Source: Cannabis sativa (taxonomy: Eukaryota > Streptophyta > Magnoliopsida > Rosales > Cannabaceae). Taken from it: a DNA stretch of 64,000 nt. Every line of letters begins with the position of its first letter. Positions within the stretch are counted from its first letter, which is position 1. Where the stretch lies: positions 70,696,211 to 70,760,210 of the forward strand of contig NC_083604.1 in NCBI RefSeq assembly GCF_029168945.1, read 5' to 3'. The notes beneath the pieces are model-generated. The model had not been told where the DNA came from, made no database searches, and saw only the letters and a program-made list of their open reading frames with translations. The position numbers were made by a program, and so were the translations under genes. Shown here piece after piece: positions 49,546 through 59,392 of the stretch.

Positions 49546-50510
49546 GTCTGTAGCTCAATCTCAAAGTGAAAATAATACTATGTCCAAAGCCGATGTGTGG
49601 CATAGAAGATTGGGTCATCCCTCTCTTCGTGTGTTGAGTCAAGTCCTTGAGTCTAGTAATGTAGCTCTTCTCATAAATGAAATGAACCACTTTTGTGATG
49701 CTTGTCATTCGGCAAAGCGCATGCACTTCCTTTTAATTTGTCTCAAAACAAAGCTAAGACTGTACTTGAACTTATACATACGGATTTATGGGGTCCAGCC
49801 CCCATTAATTCCAACACCAATCACATGTATTATATACACTTTGTGGACGATTATAGCAGGTATACCTGGCTATATCCACTTAAGTTCAAGGCCGATGCAC
49901 TAAGTGCTTTTGTTGAGTTCAAACCTTGGTTGAAAATAAGTTTGACACCAAAATCAAGTGCATCAGAATTGATTGGGGTGGTGAATATCAACCCTTCACT
50001 AATTTGGTCAAAACTCATGGAATTGAGTTTCAACACTCATGTCCACACACATCCGCACAAAATGGTCGTGCTGAGAGAAAGCATCGACATATTGTCGAGA
50101 TGGGACTTACTCTTCTTGCACAAGCAAGCATGCCCTTGAAATATTGGTCAGATGCCTTTGCTACTGCTGTATATCTCATTAACCGCCTTCCAACACCTGT
50201 CCTTTTAAACATCTCACCATTTGAAGTACTGTTTGGCAGAAAACCAGATTACAAACTGTTGAAAGTCTTTGGTGTAGCATGCTTCCCTTGCATCCGTCCC
50301 TATCAATCGCACAAGTTCCAGTTTCACTCCATAAAATGCGTCAATTTAGGGTATAGCAATGCACATAAAGGCTATAAGTGTCTCACCCCCACTGGTAAAA
50401 TCTACATCTCTCGAAATGTAGTGTTCAATGAATTAGAGTTTTCCTTTAAATCAGGTTTTCTCCTAATTACCAAACACCTTCACCCGTCATTATCCATAGT
50501 TCCACTTGGT
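49546..50510 (+). pseudogene. Copia C integrase
   Basis: HHCC zinc domain WHRRLGHPS ... CDACHSAK (about 49598-49716), then catalytic core with HTDLWGP (first Asp), FVDDYSRYTW, and HTSAQNGRAERKHRHI (the Glu), followed by YLINRLPTPVL and the FEVLFGRKPDY block. These lie in three different frames with shifts near 49705 and 49925. All three catalytic acidic residues are still visible. Confidence 0.88.
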
Positions 50511-50515
50511 CATCC

Positions 50516-52459
50516 TTGCATGTGCCATACACTGATGTTTCTGCAGATTCTCACAAATCCACACCAGCAGATGAGGCTGACCAACGCACACCAGCACACA
50601 GAGCAGTACCCTCCTCGCTTTCCTCTTCGGGACACCAAAATTCTGGTGCTATATTTGATGAAGAGCAGCTTTATGATCTTGATAACTTTGATCTAAATGG
50701 TGGCACACTTGAATCCACACAAACTTCAGCACCTACTTTATCTCCTGCACCAGACACTCCTTTATCTCCATCACACCAGCAGACGCAACTCGCTGCTCAA
50801 TCGAAACCCCAAGTCACTCATCCCATGGTTACAAGAGCAAAGGCAAGTATATTTAAACCACGTATTTTTCTCAGTCATGCTTTGAATATTGGCTATACTG
50901 GTGAACCAAGCAGTGTTGAAGATGCTCTTAAACATCCTGGCTGGTCTAATGCCATGGATAATGAAGTTCAAGCCTTGAAGAGAAACAATACATGGGTTCT
51001 TGTACCACCCTCAAAGCACTACAATCTGGTTGGCAATAAATGGGTGTTCCGAGAGAAACTAAATGCTAATGGTACACTCGAACGGTTCAAGGCGAGACTC
51101 GTGGCTAAAGGGTTCCACCAAAGGCCGGGAGTAGACTACGGTGAAACCTTTAGCCCCGTAATAAAAGCTGCTACAATTCGAATTGTGCTAACTATGGCAG
51201 CTTCAAGAGGATTGGAAGTGAGACAATTAGACATAAACAACGCCTTTCTAAATGGTGTTCTTGAAGAAGACATCTACATGGTGCAACCACAAGGCTTTGA
51301 GGAAAAAGGAAAAGAACATATTGTGTGCAAACTCAACAAATTCCTCTATGGATTGAGACAAGCACCAAGAGCTTGGTTTGAAAAATTAAAAGCAAGTCTA
51401 CAACGATGGGGTTTCAAAAACTCAAAGTCGGATACCTCTCTATTTTTCTACAGGTCTGGGAAAATCATAATACTTGTCTTAATTTATGTCGATGACATAA
51501 TTGTCACTGGTAACAATAGGGACAAGATGAAGACCTTCACTGCCGAACTACACAAACAGTTCACTCTCAAAGGCTTGGGCCAACTACACTACTTTCTCGG
51601 CATAGAAGTTTTTCGAGATGTCTCAGGCTTCTACCTAAGACAAACCAAATACATTGAGGATATATTGAAGAGAGTCAACATGGGAAACATGAAATCCTGT
51701 CCCACTCCAATGGCTGTTGGAAAACCAATGTCAAAAGATGATGGAGAACCAATGCAAAACCCAACCTTGTACCGAAGCATCATTGGTGCATTGCAATATC
51801 TATGTCATACCCGACCTGACATTGCATATGCCACAAATAAATTGAGTCAATTTCTTCAAGCACCTACCAATGTGCATTAGAGTGAAGCCAAAAGAATTCT
51901 AAGATATCTCCAAGGAACAAAACACAAAGGTCTACACATAGGCTGCAGTGACAAACTAACTATCAATGGTTTCTCTGACGCCGATTGGGCTTGTTGCTCG
52001 GATGACAGGCGGTCTGTAGCAGGACACTGTGTCTACTTCGGAGATACTTTGGTTTCATGGGCATCTAAAAAGAAACCAGTCGTCTCAAGGTCAAGCACCG
52101 AATCTGAGTATCGTGCATTGGCACATGTCGCAGCAGAAATCTCCTGGATCGAATCATTACTAAAAGAGCTTGGCTTTCCTCTTGTATCACACTCTGTCAC
52201 ATGGTGTGACAATATGAGTGCAAGTGCTCTTGCCTCAAACCCCGTCTTCCACGCCAGATCGAAACACATTGAAATCGACATACATTTTGTCCGTGACAAA
52301 ATTCTGCAAAAACAGCTTGAAGTTCGGTACATTCCATCACATGACCAAGTTGCTGACTGCCTCACTAAAAGTCTGTCACACTCTCGATTCTCATTCCTTG
52401 TGGACAAACTCGGTGTGAGAATTTCACCCTTTCGTTTGAGGGGAGATGTTAAGGAATGA
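50516..52459 (+). pseudogene. Copia C reverse transcriptase and RNase H
   Basis: A single frame broken only by a TAG at 51878-51880, where the family has Trp (VHW.EAKR). RT blocks: KWVFREKLNANG, RLVAKGFHQRPGVDY, LDINNAFLNGVLEEDIYM, LYGLRQAPRAWF and YVDD at 51485-51496. RNase H blocks: DADWACCSDDRRSVAGH, SSTESEYRAL, WCDNMSASAL, HIEIDIHFVRD and VADCLTKSL, ending LRGDVKE at the 3' LTR. Confidence 0.9.
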
Positions 52460-52629
52460 CAGTTGATGTGGCACTAACTATTGCTGAGTCGCTGACTGCC
52501 TCACTAAAAGTCTGTCACACTCTCGATTCTCATTCCTTGTGGACAAACTCGATGTGAGAATTTCACCCTTTCATTTGAGGGGAGATGTTAAGGAATGACA
52601 GTTGTTGTGGCACTAACTACTGCTGAGTC
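52352..52629 (+). repeat. 139-bp tandem duplication across the pol end and LTR start
   Basis: Copies 52352-52490 and 52491-52629 each start GCTGACTGCCTCACTAAAAG and end TGCTGAGTC. The unit covers the last RNase H codons plus the first 44 bases of the 3' LTR, so the LTR start TGTTAAGG occurs twice (52447 and 52586). Confidence 0.92.
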
Positions 52630-52924
52630 TTGCTACACTCTGTTGTACACGATTGCAGCCCAAATGTTAGGTAAAATATCACTCGTGCGTATATTGTATT
52701 TTGGTGTGTTGTCACCTTCTGTTATTAGTCATTGTCATTGTAATGATTAGGAAATCATTCTGTTAGAATTTTCCCTGTGTATTGTTGACAGCTGTAAGGA
52801 ATAGCCGTTTGGGGTTGTATTGCATTGTACTGGTTTTACACCAGAATTTTTCTATAAATACTACTACTCTGACTCATATTGAAATGAGCTGAGATTTCAT
52901 TACTCAAAGATTACTCTGTTTTCA
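52586..52924 (+). repeat. 3' LTR of copia C
   Basis: Matches the 5' LTR over its full 339 bp with scattered substitutions. Preceded by the 139-bp duplication. Confidence 0.88.
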
Positions 52925-52931
52925 CTCACTT

Positions 52932-53200
52932 GACTGAAATAGGTACACCTCAGCATGATATACTTGCTGAGAGGGTGAATATAATTGTTTAGAGAGAGTT
53001 AGATGTATGCATAAAGGAGATGGTGTGGAAAGACATTTTGTGGAGAAGCTATCATGATAGCTAGTTACTTGGTGAATATTGTCTCATCATCAATATCTTA
53101 AATTATGCCATCTAAAAATTATTAAATTATTTCTTCAACAAAACATAGTCAAAATTCCTAAATTTTCAACATTTGATATTTATCCTATGTTATTTTTTAA
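52932..53200. other. Intergenic DNA right of copia C
   Basis: No gene recognised. Confidence 0.5.
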
Positions 53201-53589
53201 AGATAATTACTATTTTAAATCATGTGTTCAATAAAAGTTATTGGCTGAACTATCTGTTTTGCTAAATGATAATTTATATATATCTTGTATTTTTCAAAAT
53301 TGTACAAAATAGACCCTTACTTAATTTTTATTAGATTTAAACTTGATAATAATGTAACTTGGAGGTATTTTGACAAGATTGGTTATATTTTTCGCATATA
53401 TTCGTACTAGAAATTAGCTTCAAGTTAGATATATTAAAAATATATATATATATATATATAGATTAAAATTTGAGTCCAATCTATTTTGTACTATTTGAAA
53501 AACATAAAGTCTACATTATCATTTAACAAAAATAGAAAGTCTATTTAATAACTTTTGCAAAATACCTAGTTCAAAGTAGTATATACCCA
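53201..53589. mobile_element. Diverged foldback MITE, GGGTAAATACC family
   Basis: Left arm (AAAGTTATTGGCTGAAC, TAAATGATAATTT) and right arm (ATTATCATTTA, ATAACTTTTGCAAAATACC) are inverted and correspond block by block to the 23950-24323 element. More decayed. Confidence 0.55.
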
Positions 53590-53828
53590 AACAATTTAAT
53601 ACAATAATTTAATTAGAGTATATTGTTATAATGTTAAAATTTTAATAAGATTGTTTAAACTTTATTAGATTTTTTAAAAAAATTTATTATTTATTTGATA
53701 ATAGTGATAGTGTAAACTACTAGTACTGCACTATTTTTGCAGAGTAATTTTTCATAATTCTTTCACATGCATAAACCTGGTATGGCCTTGACTTACAAAA
53801 ACCTTTGAGTGTCCTTAACAAAGTAATA

Positions 53829-53976
53829 TGAAAACATGTAGTACTGTAAGGGTTGGTATGATAGACCTTCCTATATGTTTTGGCATAAAAAAATAAGTTC
53901 ATGAAAATATGTAGTACTTCAAGGGTTGGTATTATAGACCTTCCTATATGCTTTGGAACCAAAAAAATAAGTTTTT
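53829..53976. repeat. Two-copy tandem repeat, about 73-bp unit
   Basis: The block from TGTAGTACT through GGGTTGGTA and AGACCTTCCTATATG is repeated at 53836 and 53909 with a few differences. Confidence 0.85.
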
Positions 53977-55146
53977 TGATCTAATTTTTTTTTTAATAAT
54001 AGTGTATGTTGTTTAAATTTTTTTAGAAAATTTTAAATAGTTTATAATGTCAAAAATAAAATTTAAACAATTATAGTATAAAAAAAAAATTAAAAAGATG
54101 TACAATAAAACATTTAAACTTTATTTTTAACATCATAAACAATTGAAATATTCTAAAAAATTTCAACATTATAAACCATTCAAAATATTTTAAAAATTTA
54201 TTTTTATCCTAAATAATTAAATAATTAGGACATACACAATCATCTAAAAGAAATATTAAACTAAAAAACTGTAGGTAATCATGAGTTGAGAGTAAAATAT
54301 GCTAGAATGTTATGGTTGTCGTCAGATGTCAGAGGTTTACAAAATGAAACGTACGAATACAACATTATCCAAAGTTACTATGTCACCCTCTAATCTTACG
54401 ACTTTGCTTCATCATTTTATAGAGAGACCTAATAATCTTCTTATAATTTTATGCACTATTTGTTTTATCTTCACGAATATTCCAAAGCATTATTATGATC
54501 ATTATTTTGGCCAAATACAACTCTCAATGACATCAACAGAACATTGCCTCTGGGAAAGTGACAATCCTCGAGTAAATGCATATGAGAAATAGCTGGCTTG
54601 CACCATAAGATGGAATATCTCGAAACAAAGAGAACCCAAAACTAAAAAATATCTTCTTAAACTTACTAGAACCCACCACTAACTAAGCACAAGGGGCCAC
54701 GTAGTCATGAATCTGCCTTAGTTAGATTTTTACTCAATGGTAAGATATGATTTACCATCTGCAACAGCTCCAAACTTTGCTTTATACTTACTCACACCCA
54801 ATGTTGAGCTTTTCTGAACAACCAGATCAATAAAAGATTCAAATTTATTCAATTATTAACAAGGTATACAAGTACATGATCCAAAATAAGGAAAATAAAA
54901 GATATTTAAATATGGGAATAAAGTTATTCAGTTAAAGAAGACATGTTTCTTCATATAAAAGTAGAATGTATGTAACAATCTTCTTATTAGTATAAGAAGA
55001 TCAAACTACACTTAGCCATAAATAAAAGTCTTCATTAAGATGCTAATTAGAGAAGAATATAGTTCTGAGAAGAATAATTTGACAAAGGACATCAATCAAG
55101 GAGTGAATCACCATGTCTAAATTATAGTGAGGCCCAAGTACTTTCT
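53977..55146. other. Intergenic DNA downstream of the CYSTM gene
   Basis: AT-rich to about 54290. A plus-strand open frame of 97 codons at 54299-54592 and its complement show no family I recognise. The CYSTM 3' UTR is at the right edge. Confidence 0.5.
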
Positions 55147-56232
55147 TCAAAAGCAAGCCTCCAAAAGGCAACAACAGCAGAGTGCCGCTAAACTGCAGAA
55201 GCAAGCAAAGAATCACATTAGTTATCTAGTGAGTAAAAAACACATCCAAAAATAAATCTTTGTTTTTAGTTTTCACTGTTTTTAAGTGTCTAGCAACACA
55301 TATGACAGAACTTAATTAATTAATCCATCTAAGGAACATGCAGCTTAATATTTGGACACTTGTGAAGCATGATAAGCTCATCATAATAATAACTTTGCTT
55401 TAAAAATAAGCACACACAGCTAAACATCAAACGAAGGAAACTGACAATGACCTCCCTCCTTGGTATGACAATGACACCAAAAACAATGCTAAATCTTTAA
55501 ACAGCTGAAAAAAATTAAATATTGAATCCAAGAAAACCATATTAACATCTTTGAATTTGCAAGCAAAACCACATAAAACCAAAAACACCAAATGAAATTC
55601 CACTCCGGAAGAATTAAAAAGAAAGGTGAGAAGAAGGGATGTTTTGAATCAAAGATTAAATTCTAAGATTTCACATGCAAAAAATGAAACAAATTTAACC
55701 CAAAAATCTGCATCCCAATCAAAGCTTTTTACCTTGTAGGAAGGAACAAAAACAAATAGGTACATCATACACGATAACTTTGACCACCAAAACCATGAAA
55801 ATTTCAGTCATTCAGGGACAAAAAACAAAGGGGTTTAAAGAGAATCATACCATCCTTCAAGGCAACCGGTTTCCTTCCTAGGAGGTTCTTGGGCATATTG
55901 TGGAGCATACCCTTGTGGTGGATAACCCTGTTGTGGATAAGCCTGCTGTGGAGGATACCCTTGAGGAGGGTACCCTTCTGCAGGGTAACCAGGTGGAGGG
56001 TAGGCATCCTTTGGAGGGTATCCTGTAAAAGAAACAAGCAACAAATCCATGTTATAATTCTCACACCTACCCATAAAAATGAAAAAAAAAAAAAAAAACC
56101 CATCACCTAAATCCAAGAAAACCCAGATGAAAAATCTTGAATTAGGAGAAAAACAGAGGACAACCCATTGTTACCTTGGGGAGGAGGAACACCGATCGGT
56201 GGTTGTTGCTGCTGCTGATTGTAATAACTCAT
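55147..56232 (-). CDS. CYSTM-family cysteine-rich transmembrane protein (WIH/PCC1-like)
   Basis: Three exons joined in phase: 56232-56175, 56022-55851 and 55192-55147, giving 91 residues. The N-terminus (MSYYNQQQQQPPIGVPPPQ) and a run of GYPPQ-type repeats form a proline/tyrosine/glutamine-rich cytosolic head. The C-terminus ETGCLEG + CLAALCCCCLLEACF is the CYSTM module: a cysteine-packed hydrophobic tail thought to anchor in the plasma membrane and to be palmitoylated. Exon 2 to exon 3 joining rebuilds the Cys codon (TG|T), which supports the small 46-bp last exon. Introns are 152 and 658 bp. CYSTM proteins are linked to stress resistance and, for the WIH type, to ovule development; the role here is inference. 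No damage is seen. Confidence 0.92.
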
Positions 56233-56590
56233 CACGCTTTACCTGTAAATCCCAGTTACAAAAATCAAATCTTTAGCGCAAATTTATAAGTGGGTTATAT
56301 TAGAGAGAGTTTCAGGTGGTTTCTCTGCTGAATCTTAATGTAAAAGGAAGAGGAAGTGAAAATATATTGTATATGTATATGTAAAGGCGGCTAGAATGTA
56401 AGTAAGACGTAACCTGCAAGTAAATGGAGTTCACACGATCGAAATAAGTCGATGCACCGACTGACTATTCAGTGTAACACCCGGTTGAGGAAGAGAGAGA
56501 GACGCGGTTTCCCTTTTTTCTATGCTTTACAACACAGATAGAGAGGATGGCTAAAACCCCACCTATTAAGAAAAGACTCGTATTTCCCCT
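56233..56590 (-). promoter_or_regulatory. Upstream region of the CYSTM gene
   Basis: On the minus strand, immediately 5' of the ATG. Contains TATA-like TATACATATACAATATATTTT near 56360. An AG|GTAAAG just before the ATG (about 56237-56248) could be a splice site of a 5' UTR intron, but this is uncertain. Confidence 0.4.
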
Positions 56591-56594
56591 CTAA

Positions 56595-56772
56595 AGTATT
56601 GTTAAAAGGTATTATTGTTTAGAGTCTCTTTTATTTTATGCTGTTATTAGTGTAATTAAGTATTGGGTACTTTAAAACTTAAAAAAATAACTTTTAGAGA
56701 ATATCGTTAACCAATAGTATAACATTACTTATAGAAAATATTAGACACTACTAATACCTAATAACAATACTC
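56595..56772. mobile_element. Decayed MITE of the 16251-16422 family
   Basis: Inverted ends TATTGTTAAAAGGTATTATTG and CTAATACCTAATAACAATA; internal TTTTAGAGAATATCGTTAACCAAT matches TTTAGGGAGTATCGTTAGCCAAT of the 16251 copy (reverse strand). Confidence 0.6.
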
Positions 56773-56775
56773 TTA

Positions 56776-56993
56776 GGGCTCGTTTAGAACGTCATATTAA
56801 GTCGTATTGTATTATATTGAATTGTGTTTTATACAATATTTTTATGTAAAACTATATATGGTATTAACTTTTATGGAAACCTAAATATACAATATTTTAA
56901 TATAATTTAAAGTTTAACATAGTATTATATAAAAATATGACATATAATCTAATTCAATATAATACAACCTAATACGACGTTCCAAACGAGTCC
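56776..56993. mobile_element. Tourist-like MITE (PIF/Harbinger)
   Basis: Terminal inverted repeats GGGCTCGTTTAGAACG and CGTTCCAAACGAGTCC, arms continuing inwards (TCGTATTGTATTATATTGAA / TTCAATATAATACAACCTA). Flanked by TTA on both sides (56773-56775, 56994-56996), the target preferred by PIF/Harbinger. 218 bp, no coding sequence. Confidence 0.8.
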
Positions 56994-57062
56994 TTAATTG
57001 AGTATCTAGTAAATTGACATTTGTAACACATGCATTAACTTTAACAACTACTAATATCTTTT

Positions 57063-57960
57063 GGGAAATTTAACAATTCATGCTTAAAAATTGTTCATGT
57101 TTTTTTAGTATGCCACATTAAAATACATAAGAATTTAATACTCTAAAATTAATTAAATCTCAAAATACCCTTTTTATACCTTCCCTCTTTCTCTCGGCCC
57201 TCTCGCCCTCTCTCTCTAACTCACACCAAACCCATGGATACCCACAACCACAAGGCGAAACCCACTCTGAAGATAAAATGTAGGACAAAACCGAGGAGGA
57301 TATTACGAAACTACAAGAGAAATTGTGAAATCCAAAGCCCCAAAATCTATGAGCTTAACCACCCTGAAACCCCTAAAATCCCTACCCATCGTTAGAGTTC
57401 TCAACTCGCTTGTTTTCTGCATTTTTTTCTAGTTTTTGACGATATCATGAAACATCGCTAAATATCGTGAAATCATGAAATATCGCTAAATGTCGCGAAA
57501 TCATACTCAAGTTTTCACGATGATTAGCGATGTTTATTAATATGTTGTGTATTGTTTAGTCTCATATCACAAATACATCTTTAATATCATCGCTAAATAC
57601 GCAAAATATCGCCAAATATCGCAAATCATCGCTAAACTTTATCCTAACCTCATATTTGTTCTATCATTTAAATATATCGCAAAATATTGCAAAAACTGGT
57701 AAACCATAAGAAAGAAACGCAAAAAACAAGAGAGGTCATGAGAGAAGACGACGACGAGGCCTTGTGACCGGGGTTCTGGGTCTGTGTGTTCGACGGTAGG
57801 AGTTTTGGGTCGGGGTGGAGAGTGAGAGAGAGAAGTTCTTTTGAAATGTAAGGGTATTTTTTAGAGGAAAAGATATTAAAAGTATTTATATACTATTTTT
57901 AATTGGGTGGTATATTAAAACTAAATATTTTATATTTAAGCATACTTAACTAAATTTTCC
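57063..57960. mobile_element. Mutator-like element candidate with unusual interior
   Basis: Ends of about 115 bp form imperfect inverted repeats: left GGGAAATTTAAC ... CATGCTTAAA ... AAATACCC; right GGGTATTTT ... TTTAAGCATAC ... AAATTTTCC. A clear 9-bp target duplication was not found. The interior (57180-57840) is GC-richer, bounded by CT-rich (57180-57220) and GA-rich (57818-57838) tracts. It holds a 53-codon frame from 57234 (begins MDTHNHKAKPTLK) and many ATCGCTAAATATCGC-like repeats. It could be a Pack-MULE carrying host sequence; the source is not recognised. Confidence 0.5.
57430..57690. repeat. Interspersed short repeats of ATCGCTAAATATCGC type
   Basis: At least eight irregularly spaced copies of ATCGC(T/A/C)AAATATCG(C/T) and GCGAAATCAT-like pieces within 260 bp, including the motif on both strands (GATTAGCGATG). 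Confidence 0.7.
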
Positions 57961-58175
57961 TATAATAATATATCGTTAGACAATTTTTGCAATTTTTCAT
58001 AAATTTAGCTTAAAAAAATGAATTAATGGTTTAAATTTTATAATTTTGCTTTAATACAAAAAAAAAAATGTATTTTATACTTAGATTAATAGGTGATAAA
58101 AAAATAAATAAAAAAGTGATTTATTGTGATATAAAATTTCATCCATGTAATATTTTATTTTAAATTTAAATTATA

Positions 58176-58594
58176 GGGTGATTCTACAATGCACCCCCTT
58201 AAAAGGGATGTATTGGTGCACCCTTAACTTGTTTCGGCATACAGAAAAAAATTTTAGTCTAATTTTTTTTCATATTCATGTATGTTATAGTTATTTAAGA
58301 TATCCTACAAAATTTTAAAAAATTCGAAATAATTTACAATATAGAAAACAATGTTCAAACAGTCTATTTTACACGCGTATAAAATAAAATAGTCACGCGT
58401 GCAACACACTGTTTGAACATAATTTTCGGCATGTTAAACTTTTCCAAATTTCTTAAAATTTTGCAGGATGTCTTAAATAACTATAACGTACATGACCATG
58501 AGAAAAAATTTGACTAAAAAATTATTTCGGATGCTAAATTAGATAGGGGTGCATCAATATATCCATTTTAAGAGTGTTTGTTGTAAAATTTTCC
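58176..58594. mobile_element. Foldback MITE with perfect 9-bp target duplication
   Basis: Begins GGGTGATTCTACAATGCACC and ends TTGTAAAATTTTCC; long inverted arms (GTTCAAACAGT / ACTGTTTGAAC at the centre, GGGTGCATCAATATATCC near the right). Flanked by TAAATTATA at 58167-58175 and 58595-58603, as for Mutator-type elements. Confidence 0.82.
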
Positions 58595-58603
58595 TAAATT
58601 ATA

Positions 58604-59387
58604 TTATACATTATCTTTATAACTGTCAATGTTCAAATCTTGGATATATCAAAGAATTTATTTGAATCGTTATTTACAAAAAAAAAAAGAAAAGAAAAAG
58701 TAATTAAAGAGTTAAAAAATAATTGTAGATATGATAAATGCAGCATCACCAATTTCAAAAAATATAGTTTGGATACTAATAATATATTAAAAGAGCATTA
58801 CAATAATTGGAAAAAAGATACTAGAGTTAGGTTAGTTTTTTTTTTCTTCTTTTTCAAGTGGAATTGGTTAGTTTAATGTTTGTGTAAGGGGATGTGAATT
58901 AATTATACGATATTTCTTATTTATTTGTATATATTATAATGAAAGAAAGAAACTAGTGGGCCCACTTAAATTAAGAAGAAAACAAAAGAAAAAATTCTCT
59001 TCCTATTTTTACAAAGAATAATTTTTCTTTTCCTTATTTATTTTTATTTTTATTTTACAATTAAAAATTAAAAAGACACTTTTCAAAAAGCTATAAATAA
59101 AAATACTTATACTTTTTAACAATAAAAATTTATTCAAATTTTACCATTTTGATTACTTTTCTAAATTATGTAAACAAAATAAAATTATTTTAATTTTTTC
59201 TGAATAGTTTAGTAAGTATGCAAGAAATAATAAATAAGACACGATTTTATGTAGTTCACTAATTAAAATCAACTTAGTCCACAAATCAGTGTTATTTCTA
59301 AGTATTTTATGAGTACAAATTTTGATAGAGTTTCTAGGTGTTAAATGTGTTGTACATTTTTCATTGAGTGAACTACTATTTATAGAA
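58604..59387. other. AT-rich intergenic DNA
   Basis: A 78-codon plus-strand frame at 58640-58876 is Lys/Asn-rich low complexity and shows no family features. Nothing else seen. Confidence 0.5.
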
Positions 59388-59392
59388 GTAGG

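Larger units (their letters stand above)
47616..52924 (+). mobile_element. Near-complete Ty1/copia retrotransposon C
   Basis: Two 339-bp LTRs (47616-47954 and 52586-52924) beginning TGTTAAGGAATGACAG and ending ACTCTGTTTTCA enclose gag, protease, integrase, RT and RNase H in copia order. CACTT precedes the 5' LTR (47611-47615) and is found again at 52927-52931, two bases beyond the 3' LTR, so the target duplication is visible but slightly offset. A canonical initiator-Met primer site is not evident after the 5' LTR. Two in-frame stops and about four frameshifts make it inactive. LTR similarity is high, so insertion was fairly recent. Confidence 0.9.

Noticed and set aside
54299..54592. 97-codon plus-strand frame
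   Set aside because: No recognisable family on either strand and no splice or promoter context; left as intergenic.
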